The position numbers and the translations under genes were made by a program. Of a DNA stretch of 64,000 nt, positions 1 through 9,445 are shown in pieces (the stretch's first letter is position 1; each line of letters opens with the position of its first letter). The notes beneath the pieces were generated by a model. It saw only the letters and a program-made list of their open reading frames with translations, was not told where the DNA came from and searched no databases. This DNA comes from CAYPNF01 sp964411985 (GTDB lineage: Bacteria > Verrucomicrobiota > Verrucomicrobiia > Limisphaerales > J093), in contig CAYPNF010000026.1 in the NCBI GenBank assembly GCA_964411985.1, positions 1 through 64,000 on the forward strand, written 5' to 3'.

Positions 1-3000
1 CCAGGTCGGTTGTCGTTGGGCAGTGGGTTCTGGGGGGGGGGGCCGGAGGTGGTGGTTCACTGGGTTTCCTCGGCTGGCGGTTTCGGGTTCGACTCGGGGG
101 GGCGACCCCTGAGGATGCGTGGCACCGTTGTTGAGGTGACACAGCGCAAACAGGCGGAGCGGCTCCAGGCCTTATCCGCCGAGGTGTTGACCATCCTGAA
201 CGATGCGCGCGGGATGGCGGGTGCCACGCAACGGATCCTTGTGGCTATCCAACGTGCAACGGGCTTGGAGGCGGTTGGTATCCGGCTGCGGGAAGGCGAC
301 GACTTTCCTTATGCCGCTGCTGAGGGCTTTTCCCCCGAGTTTCTGGAAGCGGAAAACCGTCTCGCGGCTTCTCGGCCCGAGGGTGGCTTGTGCCGGGACG
401 AACAGGGCCGGGTGAAGCTCGAATGCACCTGTGGTCTGGTGCTCTCCGGCAAGACCGATCCCACCAACTCTCTCTTCACGGAGGGGGGCAGTGCGTGGAC
501 CAACGACGCCCGGCCATTCCTGCATTTCCCCCTGGGCCAGGATCCGCGCCTCGGCTCCCGCGACCGGTGCCTCCAAGAAGGGTACCAATCTTGGGCTTTG
601 ATCCCGATCCGGTTGGAGGGAGCGATCATTGGGCTGTTGCAGTTGAATAGTCGGAGCAAGAACTGCTTCACTATCGAGACGATCAGGTTCTTTGAGAGCA
701 TCACCTCCAGTTTCGGCATCGCCCTGAAACGGCTGCAGGAGGAGAAGACTCTGCGGGAGAGCCAGAACCACCTGCGGGCGCTCTTCGATGCGATCCCCGA
801 GTCGGTGTTTCTCATGAATCTTCAGGGAGGCGTCATGGCCTGCAACGCCACCTTCGCGGCCCGGTTAGGCAGAACCCCCCAGGATTGCCTTGGAACGAAT
901 GTATACACTCTTCTGCCGGGAGAGGTTGCGGAACGACGTCGTCGGTGGGTCGCCGAGGTGGTGCGTACCCGGCACCCAGGGGTGTACGAGGATGAGCGCG
1001 AGGGTTTGTGGCTCCGGCATAGCATCTACCCCGTGTTGGGTGGAGGAGGCGAGGTTCTGGGTGTCGGATCGTTTGCGGTGGACATTACCTCCCAGCGGGA
1101 AGCGCTTGCCGTCCAAAAACAGAAATCGGAGTTGGCCGACCAATTGGCCAGCATCGCGGCCACGGTGCCAGGTCTGATCTTCTCCTTGAGGAGACGTCCG
1201 GACGGTGGCCTCTGTGTGCCTTTCGCCACGGCTGCGTTGGAGGGACTGTGCGGGGTGAGAGCGGAGGAGATACGGGAGAATCTTTCGTCGTTCATGGCGT
1301 TGATTCACCCTCAAGACCAGGAGCCAGTGATGGCTGTTCTGGGTGAGTCTGCCCGGACGTTGACGTTGTGGAACGGCTGCTTTCGTCTGCTTCACCCGGA
1401 GAAGGGAGAACGTTGGTTGGAGGGGTACGGGGTACCGCGCGCGGAGCCGGACGATGGCATCCTCTGGCATGGTTTTCTCCAGGATGTCACCGAGCGTGTG
1501 CGTGGGGCGAAAGAGCTGGAAACCGCCCTGATCAAGTACAGGACGCTGTTCGAATCCTTTCCGCTTGGGATCACCGTGACAGATCAACGTGGGCACATCG
1601 TGGAGACGAATCGCGTTGCAGAGAAGATCCTGGGTGTTCCGACCCAGGAACATCTTCGGCGCGACGTGGATGGACCCCAATGGCCGATCATCCGTTTGAA
1701 TGGAACACCGATGCCCTCGGAGGAGTATGCCAGCGTACGGGCGCTTAAAGAAAACCGGATGGTGGAAAATGTGGAGATGGGCATCGTCAGGTCAGCAGCC
1801 GAAACCGTGTGGCTGAGTGTGAGCGCAGCACCGATTCGCATGGACGGGTACGGAGTGGTGGTGACTTACGGAGACATCAGCGAACGGAGGAACGCCGAAT
1901 TACGAGCGCGCACCTACCACGACCTGGCAGTAGCGCTGTCGGCCTGTGTCCGCCTGGGTGAGGGGCTTCGGCTGTGTCTGGACGCGGCGATGGAAGCGAC
2001 CCGCCTGGACAGCGGTGGATTCTATCTACTCAGCGAGGCAGATGGGGCACTGGAACTCCAGGTGCATCGGGGGCTATCCCCCGAGTTCGTGCGAAAGGTG
2101 CTTCGGCTGGATGCGAGTTCCCCCCAGACCCAGGCGGTGATGGGCGGCAAAGTGGTGTATGGGGCGGTCTCTCATTTCAAGCCGGCTCTTGCTGGGGTGG
2201 AACGTGCCGAAGGGCTTCGGTTCTTGGCGAGTATCCCGCTTCGCCATGAGAACCGGGTGATCGGCTGCCTGAACCTGGCCTCCCACGAGGTGGAGGAAGT
2301 CCCTGAAGCGGTGCTGCAGACCCTGGAAACCATCGCGGCGAGTGCGGCGCACGCCATCGCGCGGCTCAGATCGGAGGAGGCTCTGTCGCAGAGCGAGCAG
2401 AGATTCCGGACGCTTGTGGAGAGCGCCCCCATGGGAATCTTCATCCAAACGCGAGGCCGATTCACCTATGTGAACCAGGCGGCCTGCCAGATGTTCGGCC
2501 AGACTGCGGAGCAGCCTCTGTTAGAGCAGAGAGTGCTGGATCGTTTCCCACTCGCAGTCCAGCCTTTGGTCCGGGAGAGAATCCGGCTTTTGAACGAGGA
2601 GTCGTGTCCCGTGCCCGTCGTTGAACACGGCTGTCTACGATTGGATGGAAGCGGGTTCGAGGCGGAGTTCTCCGCGGTGCCCTTCGTGTACGCAGGAGAG
2701 AGGGGCGCGCTGGTGTTTTTCCAGGAGGTGACGGAGCGCAAGCGGTTGGAGGCTCAGTTGCTACAGGCCCAGAAGCTGGAGGCGATTGGGCAGTTGGCTG
2801 GGGGGGTGGCTCATGACTTTAATAACATCCTGGCTGCGATGATGATGCATTTGGGCCTGCTGCAGATGAGAAAGCATCCTGAGGCCGAGACCGCCGATTC
2901 TCTTCACGAGTTGATGGCGGAAACCCGACGTGCAGCGGGTTTAACCCGCCAGTTGCTGATGTTCAGCCGTCGGTCAGTGATGGAGATGAAGGTGCTGGAT

Positions 3001-3909
3001 CTGAACGAGCTTGTGGCCAACCTGCTCAAAATGCTGAGCCGCTTGATCGGGGAGCACATCCACCTGCGGTTCGAACTGACCGAAGGTCTTCCCCGGGTGG
3101 AGGCCGATCCTGGGATGCTCGAGCAGGTGCTGCTGAATCTAGCCGTGAATGCGCGCGATGCCATGCCCAAAGGCGGCACGCTTGGCATTCAATTGCAGGC
3201 CGTCCAAATCGACCCTGAACGGGGCGCCCTCCACCCTGAGTCACGGGTGGGTTGCTTTGTGTGTCTCGCGGTGGCGGATACGGGTTGTGGGATGGATGGG
3301 GCGACTTTGTGCCGAGTCTTCGAACCCTTCTTTACCACGAAGGAGGCGGGCAAGGGAACGGGTTTGGGGTTGGCGACGGTGCATGGGATTGTGGCCCAGC
3401 ACCGAGGTTGGGTGGAGGTGGAGAGCGAGGTGGGGAATGGGACCACGTTTCGGGTCTATTTGCCTGCGGCGCGGAGCAGTTCACAGGAATCCGTCGAGCC
3501 GGAGCGAGTGTTGGCGGTCCGAGGCCAGGAATGGGTGCTGGTGGTGGAAGACGAAGGGAGTGTGAGGAAGGGAGTATCGGAAGGCCTGCGGCATTTGGGC
3601 TACACGGTTCTGGAGGCTAGCAACGGCCAGGAGGCCGTGAGGGTGTGGCAATCTCATCCAGGCAAGATTGACCTGTTGCTCACGGACATGGTGATGCCCG
3701 AAGGAATGACCGGGCTGGAGTTGGCGGAGAAGCTGCAGGAGGCCCAGCCGAGGCTGAAGGTGATCCTCTGCAGCGGTTACAATACGGAGATGCTGAGCCA
3801 GGGCACCCTTGGTGGTAAGCAGATTACCTATTTGCAGAAGCCGTTTGAGATGGAGTTGCTCTCCAAGGCCATTCGGAAGTCCCTGGAAGAGGGAAGCGGG
3901 GTGCGATAG
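1..3909 (+). CDS. Multi-PAS/GAF hybrid histidine kinase, 5' truncated
   Basis: Sensor kinase with a fused receiver. The frame is open to the left edge, and the first visible residues (GRPLRMRGTVVEVTQRK) look like the end of a PAS/PAC domain, so the true start lies outside the window. Counting from the TTG at 10, the order is GAF (about 60-240), three PAS-like units (about 250-630), a second GAF (about 645-790), a further PAS, HisKA with H-box GGVAHDFNN (phospho-acceptor His about 935), HATPase (GTGLGLATVHGIV) and a C-terminal REC with phospho-acceptor Asp about 1226 in LLLTDMVMPEG. No DNA-binding output and no convincing membrane segment are visible, so it is probably cytoplasmic. A long G run near 38-50 could hide a sequencing error. 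It lies 112 nt upstream of the corrinoid protein gene, and a similar kinase follows that module at 5730. Confidence 0.9.
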   Translation, partial: PGRLSLGSGFWGGGPEVVVHWVSSAGGFGFDSGGRPLRMRGTVVEVTQRKQAERLQALSAEVLTILNDARGMAGATQRILVAIQRATGLEAVGIRLREGDDFPYAAAEGFSPEFLEAENRLAASRPEGGLCRDEQGRVKLECTCGLVLSGKTDPTNSLFTEGGSAWTNDARPFLHFPLGQDPRLGSRDRCLQEGYQSWALIPIRLEGAIIGLLQLNSRSKNCFTIETIRFFESITSSFGIALKRLQEEKTLRESQNHLRALFDAIPESVFLMNLQGGVMACNATFAARLGRTPQDCLGTNVYTLLPGEVAERRRRWVAEVVRTRHPGVYEDEREGLWLRHSIYPVLGGGGEVLGVGSFAVDITSQREALAVQKQKSELADQLASIAATVPGLIFSLRRRPDGGLCVPFATAALEGLCGVRAEEIRENLSSFMALIHPQDQEPVMAVLGESARTLTLWNGCFRLLHPEKGERWLEGYGVPRAEPDDGILWHGFLQDVTERVRGAKELETALIKYRTLFESFPLGITVTDQRGHIVETNRVAEKILGVPTQEHLRRDVDGPQWPIIRLNGTPMPSEEYASVRALKENRMVENVEMGIVRSAAETVWLSVSAAPIRMDGYGVVVTYGDISERRNAELRARTYHDLAVALSACVRLGEGLRLCLDAAMEATRLDSGGFYLLSEADGALELQVHRGLSPEFVRKVLRLDASSPQTQAVMGGKVVYGAVSHFKPALAGVERAEGLRFLASIPLRHENRVIGCLNLASHEVEEVPEAVLQTLETIAASAAHAIARLRSEEALSQSEQRFRTLVESAPMGIFIQTRGRFTYVNQAACQMFGQTAEQPLLEQRVLDRFPLAVQPLVRERIRLLNEESCPVPVVEHGCLRLDGSGFEAEFSAVPFVYAGERGALVFFQEVTERKRLEAQLLQAQKLEAIGQLAGGVAHDFNNILAAMMMHLGLLQMRKHPEAETADSLHELMAETRRAAGLTRQLLMFSRRSVMEMKVLDLNELVANLLKMLSRLIGEHIHLRFELTEGLPRVEADPGMLEQVLLNLAVNARDAMPKGGTLGIQLQAVQIDPERGALHPESRVGCFVCLAVADTGCGMDGATLCRVFEPFFTTKEAGKGTGLGLATVHGIVAQHRGWVEVESEVGNGTTFRVYLPAARSSSQESVEPERVLAVRGQEWVLVVEDEGSVRKGVSEGLRHLGYTVLEASNGQEAVRVWQSHPGKIDLLLTDMVMPEGMTGLELAEKLQEAQPRLKVILCSGYNTEMLSQGTLGGKQITYLQKPFEMELLSKAIRKSLEEGSGVR

Positions 3910-4021
3910 GTTTTGGATGCGAAATCGGGGCCTGCGGAAGGGGAGCCTTGAGGCTTTACCCTGTGACCCCACCTCGCTACTCTCGCGCTGGAACGTAAAG
4001 GTGCGGAGAGTTGAGGCACTT

Positions 4022-4687
4022 ATGACGGATCGCTTTATTCATGCCTTCCAGGCAGCCATAACGGACACCGACCGCCTGCAAGCTTTGCGGGTCGTGGAGT
4101 CAGCCCTGGCTGAGGGCTTCTCTGCCGAGACCGTTCTTTTCGAGCTGGTCTTGCCGGTGGTGGATGGGATGATCCGCTCGGTTAGTGAGAATTGTGATAC
4201 GAGTCTGGCGCAGCATTTCATGACCTCGCAGATTGCGGCGGAGGCGGCAGGAGTCTTGATCCCCCGGTTCCGGACCCAGCCAGGGGTGGTCGCGAGGATT
4301 GTGATTGGTACGTCGGTGGGGGATTTTCACGGATTAGGCAAGACCATCGTCTCGGGCTGCCTGCGCGCGCATGGTTTCCTGGTGCGCGATCTGGGCCTGA
4401 ATGTGTCTCCGCAGACTTTCGTAGACCAGGCCGTGGAAGAGGGGGCCTCCGTGATAGGGATCTCCTCCATGATGGTGCACACCGCGTTGGGCGACTCAGG
4501 CAGCCGCAAGGTGCGGGAACTCCTGCGCGAAAGAGGCTTGGAGGATCGCTTCAAGATCCTGGTGGGCGGGGCTCCGTATCGGCATGATCCACAGCTTTTT
4601 CAGAGAGCTCATGCGGATGCCTGGGCGGAGGATGGTTTGGCAGCGGTGGGGGTGATTCACAGCCTCTTGAAAGGGGTAAAACCATGA
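4022..4687 (+). CDS. Corrinoid (B12-binding) methyltransferase protein, MtaC/MtbC-like
   Basis: A 221-residue protein with the two-part architecture of corrinoid proteins of methyltransferase systems: a helical cap (about 1-88) and a Rossmann-like B12 domain (about 90-215). The cobalt-binding signature D-x-H-x-x-G is present as GDFHGLGK (D101, H103, G106), followed by GISSMM and VGGAP segments typical of the fold. Its known role is to carry a methyl group on cobalamin between a substrate-specific methyltransferase and an acceptor methyltransferase. The ATG at 4022 is preferred to an upstream TTG because the family begins with this helical domain. Its stop overlaps the next ATG (ATGA at 4684), so translation with the URO-D gene is probably coupled. 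The methyl donor is not identifiable. Confidence 0.88.
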   Translation: MTDRFIHAFQAAITDTDRLQALRVVESALAEGFSAETVLFELVLPVVDGMIRSVSENCDTSLAQHFMTSQIAAEAAGVLIPRFRTQPGVVARIVIGTSVGDFHGLGKTIVSGCLRAHGFLVRDLGLNVSPQTFVDQAVEEGASVIGISSMMVHTALGDSGSRKVRELLRERGLEDRFKILVGGAPYRHDPQLFQRAHADAWAEDGLAAVGVIHSLLKGVKP

Positions 4688-5715
4688 AGACAGGCATGGA
4701 ACGGCTTCGGGCGGCGGCGTTGGGAGAACCCTGCGATCGGATTCCTGTGTTCTGCAACCTGCTGGACCAGGGGGCGCGTGAATTGGGGATGTCGATTCGG
4801 GAGTACTATGCCCGGGGGGAGAATGTGGCCCGCGGGCAACTGCAGATGCGCGCCAAGTTTGGGTATGACAATTTGTGGTCGCTCTTTTACGTGGGTAAGG
4901 AGGCGGAGTTGCTGGGTTGCCGGAACATCCTCTTTGCGGAGGATGGCCCGCCCAATGTGGGTGACATGGTGCTGCAGGATTGGGAGGACATCGACCGCCT
5001 GCAGGTTCCGGACGACCTGGAGCACCATCCCGCGTTTGAGGAGCCGGCGAAATGCCTGCGCATTTTGAAAGAAGAGGCCGGTGGCCGCTATCCCATCTGC
5101 GCCTACCTGACCGCTTCCATGTCGCTGCCTGCGATCCTGATGGGAATGGAGAAGTGGCTCGGGTTGCTGCTGGAAGGGCCTTCCCGCCTCAGGGACCTCC
5201 TGTTGGAGAAGTGTTCGGAGTTCTTCCGCCGGGAGATTGCCCTCTATCGTCGGTTGGGTGCGGACATCCTGCTCTATTCGGATCCCTTTGCTTCGCCCGA
5301 TTTAGTGTCCATGAAGGTCATTCGGGAGCTCTCTTTGCCATGGATGCAGCGAGACTTGGCGGAAGGCGGCACCGAGGGGGTGGTCTTTTATTGCGGGGGT
5401 GCCCGCGTGAACCGGGTGATGGCGGAAGTCTACGAAAAGACCGGGATTACCGCCTACTACCCAAGTCCTTATGACGATCTGGTGGTGGCGCGCAAGACGC
5501 TTGCCGGACGAGCGCTTTGTGCCGGGGTGATCAACGACATACGCCTGCTGGACTGGTCGGCGGAGGAGATTCGCGCCGAGGTGAAGCGGATTGTGACGGA
5601 AGGTGGAGGAGGGGGACGGTACCTGTTTGGGACGCTGGTGATGCCGTATGCCATTCCGGAATCCAAAATCCGCGTGATGCTGGAGGCGGCGTACGAGTTT
5701 GGCCGGCTGGTGTAG
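4684..5715 (+). CDS. Uroporphyrinogen decarboxylase-family methyltransferase (MtaA/MtbA-like)
   Basis: A 343-residue URO-D-fold (TIM-barrel) protein. Translationally coupled to a corrinoid protein, it is more likely a methylcobalamin-dependent methyltransferase than a heme-pathway decarboxylase. N-terminal CDRIPVFCNLLDQGA and the motifs YSDPFASPDL and GVINDIRLLDWSAEEI fit the family. In MtaA/MtbA a His-x-Cys-Gly strand supplies zinc ligands. Here the matching strand reads GVVFYCGG, so Cys237 is kept but the His position is Phe. This may mean altered metal binding or substrate. No methyl-donor methyltransferase and no RamA-type reductive activase lie next to it in the window. The acceptor (coenzyme M-like thiol, tetrahydrofolate or other) is unknown. 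Confidence 0.82.
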   Translation: MKTGMERLRAAALGEPCDRIPVFCNLLDQGARELGMSIREYYARGENVARGQLQMRAKFGYDNLWSLFYVGKEAELLGCRNILFAEDGPPNVGDMVLQDWEDIDRLQVPDDLEHHPAFEEPAKCLRILKEEAGGRYPICAYLTASMSLPAILMGMEKWLGLLLEGPSRLRDLLLEKCSEFFRREIALYRRLGADILLYSDPFASPDLVSMKVIRELSLPWMQRDLAEGGTEGVVFYCGGARVNRVMAEVYEKTGITAYYPSPYDDLVVARKTLAGRALCAGVINDIRLLDWSAEEIRAEVKRIVTEGGGGGRYLFGTLVMPYAIPESKIRVMLEAAYEFGRLV

Positions 5716-5729
5716 TAACGACTGATTGC

Positions 5730-8700
5730 ATGGCAAACACTCTCCCTATTGATGCCGAGGAATGGGCCAGCTTGCAGCGGCGACTTTCGAAGCTGGCCGC
5801 CGACAAGTCCTCCTTGCAGCTGGCAGTTTACCTGATGGAGAAGCTGAGCGCGGTTTCAGGGCTGAACGAGACGGTGGACGGAATGCTCCGCGCCGTGCTG
5901 GAAGTGATCGGAGGGACGCGGTTGCTGCTCTACTATTGGGTGGACGGGCAGGTCTACCGTGCGGACGCGTTGGGTCATCGCGATCCGTTGGAAGCGATTG
6001 AGGACCCGCTGGTGTTGCAGGTGATGAGGGATCGGGTACTGGTGGAAGTGGACGCGGATTTTACCGAGACCCAGATGACGACGAAGCGGTTTGCCCAGGC
6101 CAAGACCTGGGTCTTTCCGATGCTGGTGGGCTCGGAGTTGATCGGGGTCTTCCAGATGGAAGGGACGCCGGTGGCGCCTTCCGAGTTGAAGGAGGCGTTG
6201 CCGACTTTCTTCCGACATGCCGCCTTGGTTCTCAAGAACGAGATTGTTGGGCACAGCCGGCTGCGCAAGGCCTATGTCGAGCTGGAGAAAGAAGTGGCGG
6301 TGCGCAAGCAGGCGGAAACGGAGTTGCGCATCGCCAAAGAGAACCTGGAAGCCCAAGTGGCCGATAGAACAGCCGAGTTGCTGGAGGCGAACGGGCGCTT
6401 GGTGAACGAACTTGCCACCCGCGCGCAGGTCCAGGAGCTGCTCCGGGATTCCGAGCAACATTACCGGCAATTGGTCGAGGCCTCCCCCGAAGGCATCGCG
6501 ATTACCGACATCGCCGGCAGGGTGCTCTACGTGTCAGCTCCCGCCAGCGTGATGTTCGGGCTTCCGGTCCCTGACGTTGCGCTTGGCACCTCGATTTTGG
6601 ATTGGATTGCCCCCGATTCTCATCCCCTTGTTTCCGAACGGACGAAAGCGCTGTTTGAGGGCGAGGTTCCCGTGGGTTTGGCGGAATACCAGTTACGTCG
6701 TGCCGACGGCTCGCTTTTTTGGGGGGAGTTGGTGGCGAAGCCGCTGACCGACGCGCAAGGTCGGGTGACTCGATTGTTGTTGCTGATACGGGACATCACC
6801 GAGCGACGGGAAGCCCAGCAGGCGATGGAGCGGAACAACCGTCTGCTCGAGGGTGTCAGCACAGGTTCTCTCCGGCTGCTCACAGAGACGGAGTTGGATC
6901 AAGGGGTGGAAAGTGTGCTGCAGATTCTCGGGGAGGCAGCGGAAGTAGATCGGGCCTGTGTATTCGAGAATCGAGGCGGTCCTGGTGCGGAAACGCTGCG
7001 GGCGGAGCTGGCCTATGCCTACACGCGTTCGAAGGAGGCGGGTTTGGCGAATGGCCACGAGCGCGAGCCGCTGCCGTATTTGCCGCTGCTGGCGGAGTTG
7101 TACGAGGGGCTGGCCAATCACCGGCACGTGGAGGTTCAGGCATCCGAGCTCTCCGAGTCACTCCGCCTCTCCCTGGCGGCCGAGGGGATTTCGTCGGTGT
7201 TGTTGGTTCCGATTGTGATTGACGGGCGTTTCTGGGGGTTCATTGGGTTCTACGATGCACGGCCGAGCCGATCCTGGCAAAAGTCGGAGGTGGCAACCCT
7301 ATGGGCGTCCGGGGTGGCCATTGGCAGCACCATAGTGCGGCAGCGGATGGTGAGGTCGCTGCGGGAGAGCGAGCAGCTGCAAAGGGCCATCCTTGGGAAC
7401 ATCGCAGATCCAGCCTGGTTGAAAGATGCGTGGGGTCGGTACCTGGCCGTGAACGATGCTTGGTGCCGTTTTGCCGGGCTGACCGCCGAACAAGCCGTTG
7501 GGAAGGAAGATAGCGATTTTCTGCCGCCGGAAATGGCTGGGCGTTTTCAGGCAGAGGATCGCTGGGTGATCGAAACGGGGCAGGGCCTGCGACATGAGGA
7601 ATACGTGAAGAGCTCGGACGGGGGTGTGCACTGGTACGAGACCGCCAAGACCATCGTTCTTGGCGAGCGCGGCGAGCCGCTTTGCCTGGTGGGGATTGCC
7701 CACGACATCTCCGAACGCAAGCGGGCTGAGGAGCTTTTGAAAGCCAGTGAGGAGAAATTCTCCAAGGCTTTCCAGAACTCGCCGGTGCTCATGACCATCA
7801 CTCGCTTGGCAGACGGGACATTTGTTGAAGTGAATCGAGAGTTTCTGCGGGTGTCCGGATTTATCGAGGAAGACTTGATCGGGAAAACCTCTGTGGAGGT
7901 CGGATGGCTGAAGCAAGAACAGCGACAGCGCATTCTGGATGCCCTCCTTGCGGAGGGGCGGGTTAGCGGGATGTTGGTGACGACCTATGCCAAGGATGGA
8001 AAAGCTCTGGAGATTACCTATGACGGTGAGAGGTTTGAGTTCAACAACGAGACGTATCTGCTTTCGATTGGCAATGACCTGACCAAGAGCCGGATGTTGG
8101 AGGAGCAGCTTCGCCAGGCGCAGAAGATGGAAGCGATTGGCCGACTGGCGGGAGGTGTGGCGCACGACTTCAATAACATTTTGTCCGCCATGCTCATGCA
8201 CCTGAGCGTCCTCCAACGTTCGCCTGGATTGGATCTTTCCACCAAGGAATCGCTCCGCGAACTGGCAGCGTCCGCGAAGCGTGCTGCTGGACTGACCCGG
8301 CAGCTTCTCCTTTTCAGCCGCCGCCAGGCGCCGGTGACCAGGCCGATCGATCTCAACGACCTTTTGGACAATCTGCTCAAGATGCTGCGTCGTCTCCTGG
8401 GCGAGGATATCCGGATTCTCTTCAACTCGGGCAAGGAACTTCCCTGGGTGGAGGCCGATGCCGGCATGATTGAACAGGTGGGGATGAACCTTGCCGTGAA
8501 CGCCCGTGATGCCATGCCTGAAGGAGGGCAACTTACGATCACCTCCGAAGCGGTCTCGATTACCAAGGCGTATGTGCGGTCCCATCCCTCGGCGCGCCCC
8601 GGGCTCTTCGTGCGCATTACGTTTGCAGATACTGGTTGTGGGATGGACCCAGCGACCCTGGAACGCGTTTTCGAGCCCTTCTTTACTACCAAAGATGTGG

Positions 8701-9254
8701 GCCAAGGTACGGGTTTGGGCCTCGCTACCGTGTACGGCGTTGTGCAGCAGCACCAGGGATGGGTAGAGGTTTCCAGCACCCCGCAAGTGGGTAGCGAGTT
8801 CAGAATTTACCTTCCGGCGCAGGATCGCCAGAAGAAGGAGGCTGCCCTGCGGGAGGAAGTTTACATCCCCGCCGGTCGCGGAGAGATGATTTTGCTGGTG
8901 GAAGACGAGGCGTCGTTACGGAGAGTCACCGCCGTGACATTACGTTCGATCGGATACGAGGTCCTTGAGGCGGCTAACGGTGTGGAAGCGCTCCTGATTT
9001 GGAAAGAACACAAAGACAAGGTGGATCTGGTCCTTACGGACATGGTGATGCCGGAAGGGCTCTCGGGGGGAGAACTCCTTCGTCGGCTCCTGCAAGAGAA
9101 GCCCACTCTGAGGGGGATTCTCGCGAGTGGCTACAGCCTGGACTTAAACAAGGAGCGTAAGCAGTTGCTGAGTGAGTTTCCGTTCCTTCCCAAGCCTTTC
9201 GAGGCCTCTACCCTAGGGGAAGCGGTGAGGAAAGCGCTGGATGGCAAGCCTTAG
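5730..9254 (+). CDS. Multi-PAS/GAF hybrid histidine kinase
   Basis: A 1174-residue cytoplasmic-looking hybrid kinase starting 14 nt after the URO-D gene. Order: GAF-like (about 20-170), coiled coil (about 175-240, rich in Glu/Lys/Ala), PAS (about 245-365), GAF (about 375-540), PAS (about 545-665), PAS (about 670-795), HisKA with GGVAHDFNN (H812), HATPase (GQGTGLGLATVYGVV) and REC with D1104 in LVLTDMVMPEG. The kinase core and receiver closely resemble those of the kinase upstream of the corrinoid gene, which suggests duplication. The ATG at 5730 gives MANTLPIDAEEW. Open frame upstream would overlap the previous gene and was rejected. There is no DNA-binding output domain, so phosphate presumably passes to a separate regulator. 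Confidence 0.92.
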   Translation: MANTLPIDAEEWASLQRRLSKLAADKSSLQLAVYLMEKLSAVSGLNETVDGMLRAVLEVIGGTRLLLYYWVDGQVYRADALGHRDPLEAIEDPLVLQVMRDRVLVEVDADFTETQMTTKRFAQAKTWVFPMLVGSELIGVFQMEGTPVAPSELKEALPTFFRHAALVLKNEIVGHSRLRKAYVELEKEVAVRKQAETELRIAKENLEAQVADRTAELLEANGRLVNELATRAQVQELLRDSEQHYRQLVEASPEGIAITDIAGRVLYVSAPASVMFGLPVPDVALGTSILDWIAPDSHPLVSERTKALFEGEVPVGLAEYQLRRADGSLFWGELVAKPLTDAQGRVTRLLLLIRDITERREAQQAMERNNRLLEGVSTGSLRLLTETELDQGVESVLQILGEAAEVDRACVFENRGGPGAETLRAELAYAYTRSKEAGLANGHEREPLPYLPLLAELYEGLANHRHVEVQASELSESLRLSLAAEGISSVLLVPIVIDGRFWGFIGFYDARPSRSWQKSEVATLWASGVAIGSTIVRQRMVRSLRESEQLQRAILGNIADPAWLKDAWGRYLAVNDAWCRFAGLTAEQAVGKEDSDFLPPEMAGRFQAEDRWVIETGQGLRHEEYVKSSDGGVHWYETAKTIVLGERGEPLCLVGIAHDISERKRAEELLKASEEKFSKAFQNSPVLMTITRLADGTFVEVNREFLRVSGFIEEDLIGKTSVEVGWLKQEQRQRILDALLAEGRVSGMLVTTYAKDGKALEITYDGERFEFNNETYLLSIGNDLTKSRMLEEQLRQAQKMEAIGRLAGGVAHDFNNILSAMLMHLSVLQRSPGLDLSTKESLRELAASAKRAAGLTRQLLLFSRRQAPVTRPIDLNDLLDNLLKMLRRLLGEDIRILFNSGKELPWVEADAGMIEQVGMNLAVNARDAMPEGGQLTITSEAVSITKAYVRSHPSARPGLFVRITFADTGCGMDPATLERVFEPFFTTKDVGQGTGLGLATVYGVVQQHQGWVEVSSTPQVGSEFRIYLPAQDRQKKEAALREEVYIPAGRGEMILLVEDEASLRRVTAVTLRSIGYEVLEAANGVEALLIWKEHKDKVDLVLTDMVMPEGLSGGELLRRLLQEKPTLRGILASGYSLDLNKERKQLLSEFPFLPKPFEASTLGEAVRKALDGKP

Positions 9255-9272
9255 CCGTAACAATTCAATGAA

Positions 9273-9428
9273 GAACAGGAGTCAGCGGAGACAGCAGAGA
9301 TCGGGCTTGAGCGGTCTCACGATCGAGATGGACGTATCACTTTCACCGTCCAGTGAACGCTTGAACGGACCGCGAGGAGCGATTCTGACTCCGTCTGACG
9401 GCTCTGCTCTCTCTGCTGCCTCCTGTTC
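9273..9428. repeat. Imperfect inverted repeat pair in intergenic region
   Basis: A 27-base arm at 9273-9299 (starting gaacaggagtcagcgg) matches the reverse complement of 9402-9428 at 24 of 27 positions. The arms bracket about 100 bases with no gene between the kinase stop and the end of the converging aminotransferase gene. It could be a remnant of a small palindromic or MITE-like element or a bidirectional termination region. No transposase is nearby and no target-site duplication was established. Confidence 0.55.
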
Positions 9429-9445
9429 AGCTGCAGGGACACGGC

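Noticed and set aside
3910..4021. Cobalamin riboswitch before the corrinoid protein gene
   Set aside because: No B12-box-like sequence or supporting stems were found in the 112-base gap.
4684..5715. Heme-pathway uroporphyrinogen decarboxylase (hemE)
   Set aside because: Coupling to a corrinoid protein and divergence from the HemE N-terminal motif favour a methyltransferase role.
7299..8786. 495-codon minus-strand frame within the second kinase
   Set aside because: It is antisense to a clear PAS/HisKA/HATPase coding sequence.
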